NCBI RefSeq assembly: GCF_900130025.1
Contig: NZ_FQXR01000002.1
Coordinates: 398,023 to 462,022, forward strand
Reading direction: 5' to 3'
Length of the DNA stretch: 64,000 bases
DNA from: Sporanaerobacter acetigenes DSM 13106
GTDB taxonomy: Bacteria; Bacillota; Clostridia; Tissierellales; Sporanaerobacteraceae
Shown: positions 27,789 to 37,383 of the stretch, piece after piece
Layout of the letters: the number at the start of each line of letters is the position of its first letter
Numbering within the stretch: position 1 is the first letter of the stretch
Program-made: the position numbers and the translations under genes
Notes under the pieces: generated by a model
Told to the model about the DNA's origin: nothing
Databases searched by the model: none
Seen by the model: only the letters and a program-made list of their open reading frames with translations

Positions 27789-29831
27789 TTATTCGCACTT
27801 TTCTACTTGAAATTCTTTTATTAAGCTTTCTAATTTATTTGCCATATCTTTCAATTGTTCTGTCATTTCAGCTATTTCTTCTATAGTTGCCGTTTGCTCT
27901 TCTATGGAAGCAGATACTTCTTCTGTAGCTGCTGAAGATTCCTCAGCTATAGATGTTATAGATTCAATAGAAGCTACAACTTCTTCTTTTTCTTTGCCTA
28001 CTCCTGTGATTATATTGGCTAATTCATCTATTTGCCCAAGAGTATCTTCTGTGATTTCATTTATTTTTTCAAAAGAGGATATAGTTTCCTCAACTACTTC
28101 ATTGGATTTTCCAAGAGTTGTATTGGCTACATCCATTTGTTCTTTAGTCATTTGAATTTCATCAATTATTTCTTCTATAATCTTGTCTACTTCAGAAGTA
28201 CTTTGATGAGTTTCTTCTGCAAGTTTTCTTATTTCCTCTGCTACTACTGCAAATCCTCTTCCTGCATCTCCGGCACGAGCTGCTTCTATAGCTGCATTAA
28301 GTGCAAGTAAATTGGTTTGTTCAGCTATATCATTTACAGTATTTACAATGTCTTTTATGGAATTTGAACTTTCTGAAAGTGAAAATACCTTTTTAGCTAT
28401 TTCAGAAATCATTTTGTTGTTTTCATCTATGGTTTCTCTTAAGTCTTTGAGTACTTCTACATTTTCACTATTTGCTCTTGAAGTTTGTATTGCATGTTCT
28501 TCTAGTACTTTGGAGCCTTCTATGGCCTGTTCAAAGTCTTCAGATAGTCTATTTAATTTTTCAAATCCATTTGAAGACTCTTTTGCCTGCTCACCAGCCC
28601 CTTCTGCCAATTCACCTACTGCTTTTGCTACTTCTTCTATGGATACAGAAGTTTCATTGGAATTTTCAGAAATATGCTGAGAATACTTGAGAAGCTCCGT
28701 AGATGAATTGTATATATTGTTTATGACTCTTTCTAAATTTCTTCTCATATTGTCAAGTTCTGTAGCCATGATTCCTAGTTCTGTTTTGTTTTTAGATAGT
28801 ATCTCATAGTTTTCATCTTTTCTCAAATCTAAATTAGAAATCTTCAAAACCAAATCCTTTAGCTTATTTAATGGATTCAATACATTTTTCTTGATAAATG
28901 CAGTCATAATCCCCAAAGCCATAATAGCCACTACAATTCCAACAATTACAGTTTTTATGATATTGTCTTTTACAGCTTTTTTCACATTGTCCACAGAAAG
29001 ACAAATATTTGTAGCTCCTGAAAATCCTCCTGAAGAACTTTCATTTGGAACATACACATTATATACTTCTTTTTTCAAATCTTTATCCCATTCCAAGGTA
29101 GCATAAGTTTTCCCTTTTTCTAAGCTTTCTTTTGAAGCACTGGAAAGTACTAAATTTTTTGTCCCATTTCCTCTATTATCTACAATAGTATTGTATCCCT
29201 TGTCCATAATGACTATATGATATATTTTTTTGTCTTCAGCTATTTCTTTTACAATGTCTTCCACATTTAAATTTTTCTTCATCGAAATAATTTCATCTGC
29301 GAACATACCGATTTGTACAGCTCCACCTTCTATTTTTCTTCCGCCATATTTGTACATTTTGTCATTAGTAGTACTCTTTCTTGCTTTCTCTATTATACTA
29401 TCTGCATGACCTATGAGTATTTTCCTCATAGAATGTTTCTCTGGATAGACATATCCAATATTTTCTGGCAAATTTGAATAAACTATTACTCCACTTTTAT
29501 CTACTATATTTATTTCAGCTATTCCAATAGCCTCTGCCAATTCTTCTAATTCCTCATTTGAAAAATACTCTTTGTTCCCGATGAGAAAAGCTATATCATT
29601 TATGTAGTCTTCCAATATAGTATCCATATCCCCTTCAGCTTTATTTAAAGTATCTATTTCACGAGCAAGAATATTTGCTATTTGAAGTGCACTTTCATCT
29701 AATTCATTGTACAATGCTTTCTTTGCATCCTTAACTGAAAAGTATGTGGTCAAAGCTATGGAGGCCACCAATGAAATAAGAACTACTATGGCTATTTTTC
29801 TTCCAATAGAACTTTTTTGCAATTTGTCCAT
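27789..29831 (-). CDS. Methyl-accepting chemotaxis protein
   Basis: A 680-residue chemoreceptor: helix 1 (about 12-33), an extracellular sensor of about 250 residues, helix 2 (about 290-313), a HAMP domain and a cytoplasmic signalling domain. The invariant hairpin [20 protein letters not shown] is intact, so it can bind CheA/CheW. The sensor contains [13 protein letters not shown] and a PAS/Cache-like region; its ligand is unknown. It diverges from a second receptor at 30027. Confidence 0.93.
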   Translation of the reverse strand: MDKLQKSSIGRKIAIVVLISLVASIALTTYFSVKDAKKALYNELDESALQIANILAREIDTLNKAEGDMDTILEDYINDIAFLIGNKEYFSNEELEELAEAIGIAEINIVDKSGVIVYSNLPENIGYVYPEKHSMRKILIGHADSIIEKARKSTTNDKMYKYGGRKIEGGAVQIGMFADEIISMKKNLNVEDIVKEIAEDKKIYHIVIMDKGYNTIVDNRGNGTKNLVLSSASKESLEKGKTYATLEWDKDLKKEVYNVYVPNESSSGGFSGATNICLSVDNVKKAVKDNIIKTVIVGIVVAIMALGIMTAFIKKNVLNPLNKLKDLVLKISNLDLRKDENYEILSKNKTELGIMATELDNMRRNLERVINNIYNSSTELLKYSQHISENSNETSVSIEEVAKAVGELAEGAGEQAKESSNGFEKLNRLSEDFEQAIEGSKVLEEHAIQTSRANSENVEVLKDLRETIDENNKMISEIAKKVFSLSESSNSIKDIVNTVNDIAEQTNLLALNAAIEAARAGDAGRGFAVVAEEIRKLAEETHQSTSEVDKIIEEIIDEIQMTKEQMDVANTTLGKSNEVVEETISSFEKINEITEDTLGQIDELANIITGVGKEKEEVVASIESITSIAEESSAATEEVSASIEEQTATIEEIAEMTEQLKDMANKLESLIKEFQVEKCE

Positions 29832-30026
29832 ATCCCATCCCCCTAAACTTATATTTCCAAAGATATATGTATTAACATTATACTACAATATTTAGAATTT
29901 TTCTTCTAAAATTTGCACTATGTCTACAAATATTATATATTGGATATATTGTACTATTCTCTTTTTTTCTACATGTTGTATAATATATGTATAATTTTCA
30001 ACATATTTTGACAAGGAGGTTTTTGT

Positions 30027-32045
30027 GTGGGCAAAGAAAAAATTAGTCGTAAAAAAAGTATCAGTTCTGTCCTTTTAGTTTCTATCACAGCTTTAATCCT
30101 TGTACTCTGTGTAGCGCTAGGTTCTATATCTTTTAGTACGGGTAGAAAAAATATAACTCAAATGACCTACAGTGAGCTTACAGACGATGCACAGGATTCA
30201 GGAAAACTTGCTGATGAAAGAATAGAAAAACTTATTTCAAATTTAGAAAGTTCAAGCAGAATAAAAAGAATTTATGACAAAGAAGTACCTTGGGAAGAAA
30301 AATCCATGGCACTAAAAAATGAAAAAAGTGCATTAGAATTGCTTGATCTTGCAATAGTTGATTTAGATGGAAATTTAACTTCTGCTGATGGAAAGACAAC
30401 AAATGTAAGTGACAGGGAGTATTTTTCTTTAGCAAAAAGTGGAGAATCCACCATTTCAGATCCCGTACTTAGCAAGACAAGAGGAATTATGCAAATAGCC
30501 ATAGCTGTTCCAATTAAAAACAACAATCAAATTGTTGGAGTATTGGTTGGATATGAAGAAGCAGAACATTTTTATGAGATTCTTGAAGATATAAAGGTTG
30601 GAAAAACAGGTCATGCTATGCTTTTTAACAAAAATGGAGAACTTCTCTATCATCCAGATTTAAAAGTAATGGAAAGCGGAGAATTGAATCTTTCCAATGC
30701 CAAAAATGACAGCTCTCTAAAAGAATATAGCAAATTGATTGAAAAAGCCACAAAAGGTGAAACTGGAGTTGGAACATATACATATAAGGGTGAAAAAAAA
30801 TTGGTAGCCTATGCTCCTATGGGAGAAAACAATTGGTCCATAGCTGTAAATGTTCCTGAAACTGAAATGCTTTCTCAGTTGAATTCCCTCAAAATAGCGA
30901 CAATCATAGCCACTATAATTGCTACAATCATTGGAATATTGTTCTCTGTACTATTTAGTAGAAGTATATCAAAACCTTTAGCTGCAGTAGCAAATAGAGC
31001 TAAAAATATAGCAGATTTGGATTTGTCAAGAGATATAGATGAAAAGTTTTTAAATAGAAAAGATGAGATAGGTGATATTGCCAATTCTTTTGATATAGTC
31101 ATCAAAAATTTCAGAGGATTTTCAAGAGAAATTTCTGATACTTCTGAACAGGTAGCTGCCTCATCACAAGAACTTGCTGCTACTTCAGAAGAAGCTGCTC
31201 TTGCTTCTTCACATATTGCTGAATCTGCCAATGAAATAGCTAGTAGTTCTGATGGACAATTGAATGAAGTAGACAAAGTAGCAACTGCAATGGAAAAAAT
31301 GTCTACTCAAATAGACAATATTTCTAATCAATCTATCGAAATGACCGAACTAGTTGACAATGTCTATAATCACACTATGGATGGAAAGGATAAAATAGAT
31401 AGTGCAATTGTCCAAATGAAACATATTACCGACAGTACAGATTTAGTTAAAAAATCCCTTATGGAAGTAAATGAAAGCTCTAAAAAGATGGATGCTATAA
31501 TCAATGTAATTCGTGCTATAGCAGAACAAACCAATTTACTTGCTCTAAATGCTGCTATAGAAGCTGCTAGAGCTGGAGAAGCTGGAAAGGGATTTTCTGT
31601 AGTAGCCGAAGAGATAAGAAAGCTTGCTGAAGAAACTTCGAGATCTACTGAAGAAATATACAATATTATAGTAGAAAATCAACAGACAATTGATGAAGCC
31701 AATGAAAATATGGACTCAAGTAAGGAAGATGTGGATAAAGGTGTAGAAACAGTAAATATAGCTAAAAACTCTTTTGAAGAAATTTCAAATGTAATACTTG
31801 ATGTGAGTAGAGCTATAAACAATACTATAAATTCTATAACTGAATTGGGAATGGGTGCCAACGAATTGGTAGAGGCTTCTAATTCCGTAGAAAATTTAAG
31901 TAAACAAGTTGCTGGAGAAATCCAAACTATATCTGCATCTACTGAAGAACAAACTGCATCTATGGAAGAAATAACTGCTGCAAGTGAATCCCTTGCAAAA
32001 CTTGCAGAAGGGCTTCAGATGCTCATTTCACAGATAAATCTCTAA
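30027..32045 (+). CDS. Methyl-accepting chemotaxis protein with Cache sensor
   Basis: A 672-residue receptor and one of the few plus-strand genes. Its GTG start follows AAGGAGG. Helix 1 (about 12-35) precedes a double-Cache sensor (about 40-275; [37 protein letters not shown]). Helix 2, HAMP, and a signalling domain with [20 protein letters not shown] follow. dCache sensors typically bind amino acids or other small ligands. An intrinsic terminator follows immediately. Confidence 0.94.
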   Translation: MGKEKISRKKSISSVLLVSITALILVLCVALGSISFSTGRKNITQMTYSELTDDAQDSGKLADERIEKLISNLESSSRIKRIYDKEVPWEEKSMALKNEKSALELLDLAIVDLDGNLTSADGKTTNVSDREYFSLAKSGESTISDPVLSKTRGIMQIAIAVPIKNNNQIVGVLVGYEEAEHFYEILEDIKVGKTGHAMLFNKNGELLYHPDLKVMESGELNLSNAKNDSSLKEYSKLIEKATKGETGVGTYTYKGEKKLVAYAPMGENNWSIAVNVPETEMLSQLNSLKIATIIATIIATIIGILFSVLFSRSISKPLAAVANRAKNIADLDLSRDIDEKFLNRKDEIGDIANSFDIVIKNFRGFSREISDTSEQVAASSQELAATSEEAALASSHIAESANEIASSSDGQLNEVDKVATAMEKMSTQIDNISNQSIEMTELVDNVYNHTMDGKDKIDSAIVQMKHITDSTDLVKKSLMEVNESSKKMDAIINVIRAIAEQTNLLALNAAIEAARAGEAGKGFSVVAEEIRKLAEETSRSTEEIYNIIVENQQTIDEANENMDSSKEDVDKGVETVNIAKNSFEEISNVILDVSRAINNTINSITELGMGANELVEASNSVENLSKQVAGEIQTISASTEEQTASMEEITAASESLAKLAEGLQMLISQINL

Positions 32046-32081
32046 AATAAAAGCTCTTGGAAATTCCAAGAGCTTTTATTC
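32046..32081. terminator. Bidirectional terminator between chemoreceptor and IIA gene
   Basis: AATAAAAGCTCTTGG/CCAAGAGCTTTTATT is a perfect 15-base stem starting at the receptor stop codon. It overlaps the end of the convergent IIA gene and can serve both. Confidence 0.85.
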
Positions 32082-32408
32082 ATTATTTTTTAAAGCATAT
32101 ATTTCCCTATAAAGATTTGCTATATCTTCAGCTAAATCTCTAGCTAGCATAGATGTCATGAGATGGTCTTGAGCATGAACCATAAGCATGGATACAGAAT
32201 CATTGTTTCCCATTATTTCTTGGCGTATAATATCTGTCTGAAATCTATGGGCAATATTGAGTTCACTATCAGCCATATCTAACAATTCATCTACCTTTTC
32301 AAAATTGTACTTTTTTGCTTCCTGCAGTGCTTCAAATACATGACTTCTAGCTGTTCCAGAACTAGATATTATTTCTACAATCATTTTCTCATACTCTGAG
32401 TCAATCAT
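32076..32408 (-). CDS. Orphan PTS lactose/cellobiose-family IIA protein
   Basis: A 110-residue IIA with the phosphohistidine motif MVHAQDHLM and the helix GTARSHVFEALQEAKKYN. No IIB or IIC gene is near; the cellobiose operon with its own IIA is 22 kb away. It has its own ribosome site (GAGGAGG), an upstream palindrome and a terminator, so it is a monocistronic unit. It could serve a remote IIBC or act as a regulatory phosphoprotein. Confidence 0.9.
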   Translation of the reverse strand: MIDSEYEKMIVEIISSSGTARSHVFEALQEAKKYNFEKVDELLDMADSELNIAHRFQTDIIRQEIMGNNDSVSMLMVHAQDHLMTSMLARDLAEDIANLYREIYALKNNE

Positions 32409-32449
32409 TAAAAAGCCTCCTCTATTGTATATATCGACATATATTTAAC

Positions 32450-32469
32450 AACATATTTAAGAATATGTT
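32450..32469 (-). promoter_or_regulatory. Operator-like palindrome upstream of orphan IIA
   Basis: AACATATT-taag-AATATGTT is a perfect dyad 42 bases before the IIA start. TTGACT and TATAAC lie just upstream with a short 15-base spacer, so a repressor here would sit over or after the -10. The binding protein is unknown. Confidence 0.45.
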
Positions 32470-32498
32470 ATAACATTGAAACAGTTAAGTCAATTGTG

Positions 32499-32532
32499 AA
32501 AAGTCCCTTAAAGAATTCTTTAAGGGACTTTT
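32499..32532 (-). terminator. Terminator of the psuK-psuG operon
   Basis: AAAAGTCCCTTAAAG/CTTTAAGGGACTTTT is a perfect 15-base stem with a four-base loop. It begins six bases past the psuG stop. Confidence 0.85.
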
Positions 32533-32537
32533 GTGAA

Positions 32538-33452
32538 TTATAGTTTTGACAATTCTATGGCTAAATTTGCTCCTACTTTGGCATTGTTGTAGACCAATTC
32601 TATATTTGACTCAAGGCTATCTCCACCAGTTTTGTCCTTTACACTTGACAATAAAAATGGTGTGACTTTTTTGCCCTTTATACCTTTTTCTTCTGCTTCT
32701 TTCAAGGCTTCTTCTATTGCCTTATCTATTACATCCTTATCCATCTCATATTCTTCAGGAATTGGATTTGCTACTACTATTCCACCCATTAGTCCTAAAT
32801 CCCATTTTGCCTTTATAGCTTTGGCCAATTCCATTTCACTATCTACTCTGTAGTCCACACCATATCCGCTTTTCCTTGTAAAAAATGCTGGGAATTCATC
32901 AGTCTTGTATCCTACAACTGGTACGCCGAAAGTCTCAAGATACTCAAGAGTAAGACCTAAATCAAGTATGGATTTAGCTCCTGCACAAACTACTGCTACA
33001 TCAGTGTGAGCAAGTTCTTGAAGGTCAGCAGAAATATCAAAGCTCTCCTCTGCACCTCTGTGAACTCCACCTATTCCTCCTGTGACAAATACCTTTATGC
33101 CAGCCAATTTTGAAATAATCATAGTACTAGCTACAGTTGTAGCACCACTGAAACCCTTTGCAACTATAAAAGGTAAATCTCTTCTGCTTACTTTGTAGAC
33201 ATCTTTAGCCTTTCCCAAATACTCTATTTCATCTCTGGAAAGTCCTACTTTTATCTTTCCATCAAGTATAGCTATAGTTGCTGGTATTGCCCCCATACAC
33301 TTAATGATCTTCTCTACTTCTAGAGCTGTCTCTACATTTTTGGGATAAGGCATCCCATGAGAAATAATGGTGGATTCCAGTGCTACCACTGGCTTTTTCT
33401 CCTCTATAGCAGTTTTTACTTCTTTATTTATTTCCATATAATTTTCTAACAT
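32538..33452 (-). CDS. psuG: Pseudouridine-5'-phosphate glycosidase
   Basis: A 304-residue enzyme of normal PsuG length. It breaks the C-C glycosidic bond of pseudouridine 5'-phosphate to uracil and ribose 5-phosphate. Family blocks include ALESTIISHGMPYPKNVETA at the start, VFVTGGIGGVHRG, VVCAGAKSILDLGLTLEYLE and VVGYKTDEFPAFF. It overlaps the end of psuK by seven bases, so the two are translationally coupled. Confidence 0.95.
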   Translation of the reverse strand: MLENYMEINKEVKTAIEEKKPVVALESTIISHGMPYPKNVETALEVEKIIKCMGAIPATIAILDGKIKVGLSRDEIEYLGKAKDVYKVSRRDLPFIVAKGFSGATTVASTMIISKLAGIKVFVTGGIGGVHRGAEESFDISADLQELAHTDVAVVCAGAKSILDLGLTLEYLETFGVPVVGYKTDEFPAFFTRKSGYGVDYRVDSEMELAKAIKAKWDLGLMGGIVVANPIPEEYEMDKDVIDKAIEEALKEAEEKGIKGKKVTPFLLSSVKDKTGGDSLESNIELVYNNAKVGANLAIELSKL

Positions 33453-34534
33453 ATTTCCATCTCCATTCTTTTTTTGATTTTTTCAGGTGAAATATTGGGA
33501 TTTATAGTGTTTTCATCTTCCAAGGTAAGAATGGAAGCACCTATGGCAAAGTTCAAAGTTTCCTCAATGGAAAAATCATTGAAATATGAATAGGCAACTC
33601 CTGCAAGAAAAGCATCTCCTGCTCCTGTGGCATTTTTTATATTTGCCTTAGGTGGGAAAACATATCTTTCTATTTTCCCATCAAAATAATATATGCCCTT
33701 TTCTCCTAAGGAAATGAAAACCCTCTTTACACCCTTTTCTAAAAGATAATAGGAAGCTCTTTTTAAATCATCTTGTGAATTTATCTCAATTCCTGAAAGT
33801 ATTTCTGCTTCAATTTTGTTGGGCTTTATGGTGTGAAAACTTCCTATGATGTCTTTAACTTTTTGAGCCTTTGTAGTAGATACAGTATCTAAAAAATAAT
33901 CAGCTTCAATATTTTCAACCATATATCTAATCACTTCTTCAGGTATATTGGTATCCACTACACAGAGTCTGGAATTTTCAATGATATCTCTTTTGCTCTC
34001 AATAAATGGAACACTAAGATTTTCAAATATGTCCATAGAAGAAAGGGCCAATTTCATATCCCCATTTTCATCTAGTATAGCAAGATAAGTAGAAGTATCT
34101 TTATCTTGAACAATGAGAGAATCAGACATATCCAACCCTATTTTCATTCCGTCTTCAACTATTTGTTTTCCATAGATATCGCTTCCAAGAACAGTTATAA
34201 GTCTTGTATCTATACCAAGTCTAGCCAAGTTCTCTCCAATATTTCGACCTACACCTCCCAGGGAAATAGTAGTGTTGCCTGGATTGGAATCTTCCATGAT
34301 GAGACTTTTATAGGGAAGACCTATTATATCCACATTGGCTCCACCTACAACGGCTATATAGGGTTTTCTCTTCACAATATACCCTTTCCCAATGATATAG
34401 CCTTTTTTCATAAGATTCCCAATATGAACTCCCACAGAAGAACGGGTTATCCCTAGTTGTTCTGCTATTTCTTTTTGGGAGATAAGTGGGTTCTTAGAAA
34501 TCAGCTCCAATATTTCTTCTTCTCTTCTAGTCAT
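33446..34534 (-). CDS. psuK: Pseudouridine kinase with N-terminal winged helix (PfkB family)
   Basis: A 362-residue protein. Residues 1-57 form a winged HTH (ISQKEIAEQLGITRSSVGVH). The rest is a PfkB/ribokinase fold with GGVGRNIGENLARLG and the catalytic signature NATGAGDAFLAG. It phosphorylates pseudouridine for PsuG. HTH-PfkB fusions of this kind are common in Firmicutes, and the HTH probably lets it regulate its own operon. There is no pseudouridine transporter gene beside it. Confidence 0.92.
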   Translation of the reverse strand: MTRREEEILELISKNPLISQKEIAEQLGITRSSVGVHIGNLMKKGYIIGKGYIVKRKPYIAVVGGANVDIIGLPYKSLIMEDSNPGNTTISLGGVGRNIGENLARLGIDTRLITVLGSDIYGKQIVEDGMKIGLDMSDSLIVQDKDTSTYLAILDENGDMKLALSSMDIFENLSVPFIESKRDIIENSRLCVVDTNIPEEVIRYMVENIEADYFLDTVSTTKAQKVKDIIGSFHTIKPNKIEAEILSGIEINSQDDLKRASYYLLEKGVKRVFISLGEKGIYYFDGKIERYVFPPKANIKNATGAGDAFLAGVAYSYFNDFSIEETLNFAIGASILTLEDENTINPNISPEKIKKRMEMEIC

Positions 34535-34617
34535 AAAAATCCCCTCAATATTTGTTTATATTCTAAACTTATGCTTATTCTCATAATACTACTACTCTTT
34601 TCTTTTGTCAAGACAAC

Positions 34618-34650
34618 AAAAAAGATGCCTCAAATTTGAGACATCTTTTC
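34618..34650. terminator. Bidirectional terminator after PAI-like gene 1
   Basis: AAAAGATG and CATCTTTT flank an inner stem CTCAAATTTGAG. It lies 14 bases past the stop of the flavoprotein gene, with A- and T-runs on both sides. Confidence 0.75.
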
Positions 34651-34663
34651 ATTACTGGTATTG

Positions 34664-35926
34664 TTAGAAGAAACGGTCAACTACGAATTTAGAATAGCAA
34701 ACAGATTCTTCTATATTTCCAAAGCTCATAACTTCTCCTGCATAATAAGTATTTCTTTCTCCTTGCATTCCTTCAACTTTGTTATACCAACCATTCTTCA
34801 ATTCATCAGAATTTACATGTGGGAAATATCTCCATGATTTATACATTACAACGTCTTTTATGTTCATTCCGAACAATTTTGCATCTTCAAGAATAAGTCT
34901 CTTACAATCTGCTTCGTCAACTTTTTCTTGAGGATTTCCAAGAACATAGAATGTAATTATTTGCTCTGGATTATTTACCCATCTGTCATAATAAACCATT
35001 ACATGGCCTGCTCTTGATTCAAACATGTTTCCTGGAATGTATCCAGAAATTTCAGGATAATTTTCTACTGTAGCTGCCAATACTTTGTAGTCTTCATATT
35101 TAATCTTTGAGAATAGATGCTCTTCTTCTTCAGTAGTATCTGCATAAAGATGTAAGTCTTGTAGTGGTGATGTAAATATGATAGTATCATATTCTTCTTT
35201 GCCCATATTTGTATAAACATAAACTTTGTCATCTTTTCTAACTACTTTATCTATCTTTGTGCACATTCTAGGATGTCTATTTAATTTAAGAGCAAGTTTT
35301 TCCCAAACAGTTTGAGTTCCATCTGCCCAAGTAATAAGTTCTTTCTTAACAAAGTGCATCATAGTTTCAAAGTCTAAATATTTAAATACATAAGCTGCTG
35401 GAACCAAATTGAAATATCCATACCCATAAGCTGTATATGGGTTTATCCATATTTTCATACATAGTGGAACTTCATTCATCATACAGAAATCATAGAATGT
35501 TTCTGTCATATCTGGATGTACATTTAGATAACCTGGATCTGTATATCCTTTATATTTTGTAGCAAGAAGTTGACCCAATTTTTCTACTTGAGCTTTTACT
35601 TCTGGCATTTCTTCTTTGCTGATTCCCATTATTTCTTCTCCAGTTCTTTCGCTGTAGAACTTTCTGTCTAGTTTTGGACCATCAGCTTCAACTCCAGCTA
35701 CTTTCATCAGTTTTATAGTTTCATCATAATTTGGAACACCCATGATTGCTCCCATTTCGTAATGTTTGCCATCATATACAGGTGAGTTACATTTTCCTCC
35801 AAGTCTATCCAATCTTTCAAGCACAGTTACATCTTTATAGCCTTTTTCTTGAAGATACCATGCAGCTGATATACCAGATGGACCTCCACCAACAATACAA
35901 ATCTTTTGATTTAAATCTTTACTCAT
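34664..35926 (-). CDS. Flavoprotein resembling polyunsaturated fatty acid isomerase (PAI), copy 1
   Basis: A 420-residue FAD enzyme of the amine-oxidase fold. ICIVGGGPSGISAAWYLQEK binds FAD at the N-terminus and GGKCNSPVYDGKHYEMGAIM follows. From memory, the blocks MGAIMGVPNYD, KLGQLLATKYKGY, AYGYGYFNLVPAAYVFKYLD, TWADGTQ, GHVMVYYDRW and EGMQGERNTYYAGEVMSFGN follow Cutibacterium acnes PAI closely; PAI converts linoleic acid to the trans-10,cis-12 conjugated isomer. I start it at 35926, where GGGGGAG lies eight bases upstream. It has its own promoter and terminator. The isomerase role is inferred from that resemblance. Confidence 0.75.
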   Translation of the reverse strand: MSKDLNQKICIVGGGPSGISAAWYLQEKGYKDVTVLERLDRLGGKCNSPVYDGKHYEMGAIMGVPNYDETIKLMKVAGVEADGPKLDRKFYSERTGEEIMGISKEEMPEVKAQVEKLGQLLATKYKGYTDPGYLNVHPDMTETFYDFCMMNEVPLCMKIWINPYTAYGYGYFNLVPAAYVFKYLDFETMMHFVKKELITWADGTQTVWEKLALKLNRHPRMCTKIDKVVRKDDKVYVYTNMGKEEYDTIIFTSPLQDLHLYADTTEEEEHLFSKIKYEDYKVLAATVENYPEISGYIPGNMFESRAGHVMVYYDRWVNNPEQIITFYVLGNPQEKVDEADCKRLILEDAKLFGMNIKDVVMYKSWRYFPHVNSDELKNGWYNKVEGMQGERNTYYAGEVMSFGNIEESVCYSKFVVDRFF

Positions 35927-35960
35927 AACATACACTCCCCCTTTTTCATTATTTAATTTA

Positions 35961-35988
35961 ATTATATCGGTATAAAAAGTATCGTCAA
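35961..35988 (-). promoter_or_regulatory. Sigma-A promoter of PAI-like gene 1
   Basis: TTGACG and TATAAT with a 16-base spacer lie about 35 bases upstream of the start codon. The -35 overlaps the U-tract of the preceding terminator, so transcription restarts directly after the upstream unit. Confidence 0.75.
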
Positions 35989-36023
35989 AAAAACTACAAC
36001 CTCTATTTTTCAAGGTTGTAGTT
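35985..36023 (-). terminator. Terminator after PAI-like gene 2
   Basis: AACTACAACCT/AGGTTGTAGTT arms are followed on the minus strand by TTTTTT, about 115 bases past the stop of the second flavoprotein gene. Confidence 0.85.
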
Positions 36024-36136
36024 AATTACGCTTTAGTTCCGTTTACATTTCAATTGTTAAAGCTTTAACTATACATCCATCCATTCAAGCCTGTTTCAGA
36101 AAATTTAGAAATAATTACTGTAAACACCACTTGAAA

Positions 36137-37381
36137 TTAAAAGAATTTTTCTACAAAGTATTTGCAATAGCATATACACTCTTCTATGATAGAATGATTC
36201 ATTATTTCTCCTACATAATAAGTATTTCTTCCCCCTTGGAGCCCTTCAAGTCTATCATAATATCCATTTCTTATATCTTCTCCACTTACATGGGGAAAAT
36301 GTTCCCATTTAGTATAAGTATATAATCCTTCTACTTTGACTCCTAGTCTCTTTAAGTCATCTTCTACTCTCATTTTTACATCTCTTGGGGAAAGATTTTT
36401 ATTTCCCAGGGCATAAACTGTGACTAAATCATTTTCGGCCATATCTTGCCATCTATAATACCAGACAAGAAGATGACCTACTCTGTCTTTTTTGAAATTT
36501 GCAGGTATGTATCCACAAACTCTTGGAATATTTTCAAGCTTGTAGGCAAATACATAAAAATCATTATATTCTATTTTTGAAAACAACTCTCTTTCTGTTT
36601 CACTGGCATCCAAAAATTCCAAGGACTTTTCCAATGGACAAGATATGATCAATTTGTCAAACTCCAATTCCTCTAAATCTGTCTTTACATAGACTTTTTC
36701 TCCTCTTTTTATCTCCAATATATTTGTAGAAAGTCTCAAATCATTTAAAGATGAACCCATCTTTTCCCACAGTGCTTCTAATCCATCTACCAATGTAATA
36801 AGATGATCTATTTCTATAAAATAGTTCAAAAGTTTGAAATTCAATAGTTTCAATACATATATAGCAGGAGTATCTTCAAAATATCCATATCCAAAGGCAT
36901 TAAAAGGTGGACTATATACTTTCATTACAAGAGGTATCTCATTTTCTTCACACCACTGCTTAAAAGGAACTGTAAATGAATCTGGTATATTTCTATATCC
37001 AGGTTCCCAAATATCATTGTAATCTTTCAATATTTCTGGAAGTCTGAAAAACTGATTTTGGAATTCTTTTGCCTCTTCTACATCTATTTGGGCTATCTGA
37101 TTTCCATCTGGATCAAAGAAACCTCTATATAGTATTGGCCCAAGACCTTCTACTCCGAATTCTTTCATAAGTTCAAGTACATTGCGATTGGAATAGACTC
37201 CAAGCATGGCACCCAATTCATAGGTCTTTCCTTTATAGTTTATAGTATGGCATTTTCCTCCCACTCTATTTTGCTTTTCCAGTACCGTCACATTTGTATA
37301 TCCCATTTGCTCTAAATAATAGGCAGTGCTAAGGCCGGAAACTCCAGCTCCAACTATACATATTCTTTCATCTTTATCCAT
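36137..37381 (-). CDS. Flavoprotein resembling polyunsaturated fatty acid isomerase (PAI), copy 2
   Basis: A 414-residue paralogue of the protein at 34664, with the same plan: ICIVGAGVSGLSTAYYLEQM at the N-terminus, GGKCHTINYKGKTYELGAML, AFGYGYFEDTPAIYVLKLLN, GHLLVWYYRW and EGLQGGRNTYYVGEIMNH at the C-terminus. It is clearly diverged from copy 1, for example LVDGLEALWEK replaces the TWADGTQ region. Different substrate or regiospecificity is likely. Its start has GGGAGG and lies two bases after the stop of a transposase-like gene, so they are cotranscribed. Confidence 0.72.
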   Translation of the reverse strand: MDKDERICIVGAGVSGLSTAYYLEQMGYTNVTVLEKQNRVGGKCHTINYKGKTYELGAMLGVYSNRNVLELMKEFGVEGLGPILYRGFFDPDGNQIAQIDVEEAKEFQNQFFRLPEILKDYNDIWEPGYRNIPDSFTVPFKQWCEENEIPLVMKVYSPPFNAFGYGYFEDTPAIYVLKLLNFKLLNYFIEIDHLITLVDGLEALWEKMGSSLNDLRLSTNILEIKRGEKVYVKTDLEELEFDKLIISCPLEKSLEFLDASETERELFSKIEYNDFYVFAYKLENIPRVCGYIPANFKKDRVGHLLVWYYRWQDMAENDLVTVYALGNKNLSPRDVKMRVEDDLKRLGVKVEGLYTYTKWEHFPHVSGEDIRNGYYDRLEGLQGGRNTYYVGEIMNHSIIEECICYCKYFVEKFF

Positions 37382-37383
37382 CT

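Noticed and set aside
30232..31861. Several antisense frames within the plus-strand chemoreceptor and similar frames inside other genes
   Set aside because: They are shadows of the real reading frame, rich in Ser/Leu/Ile and without ribosome sites.
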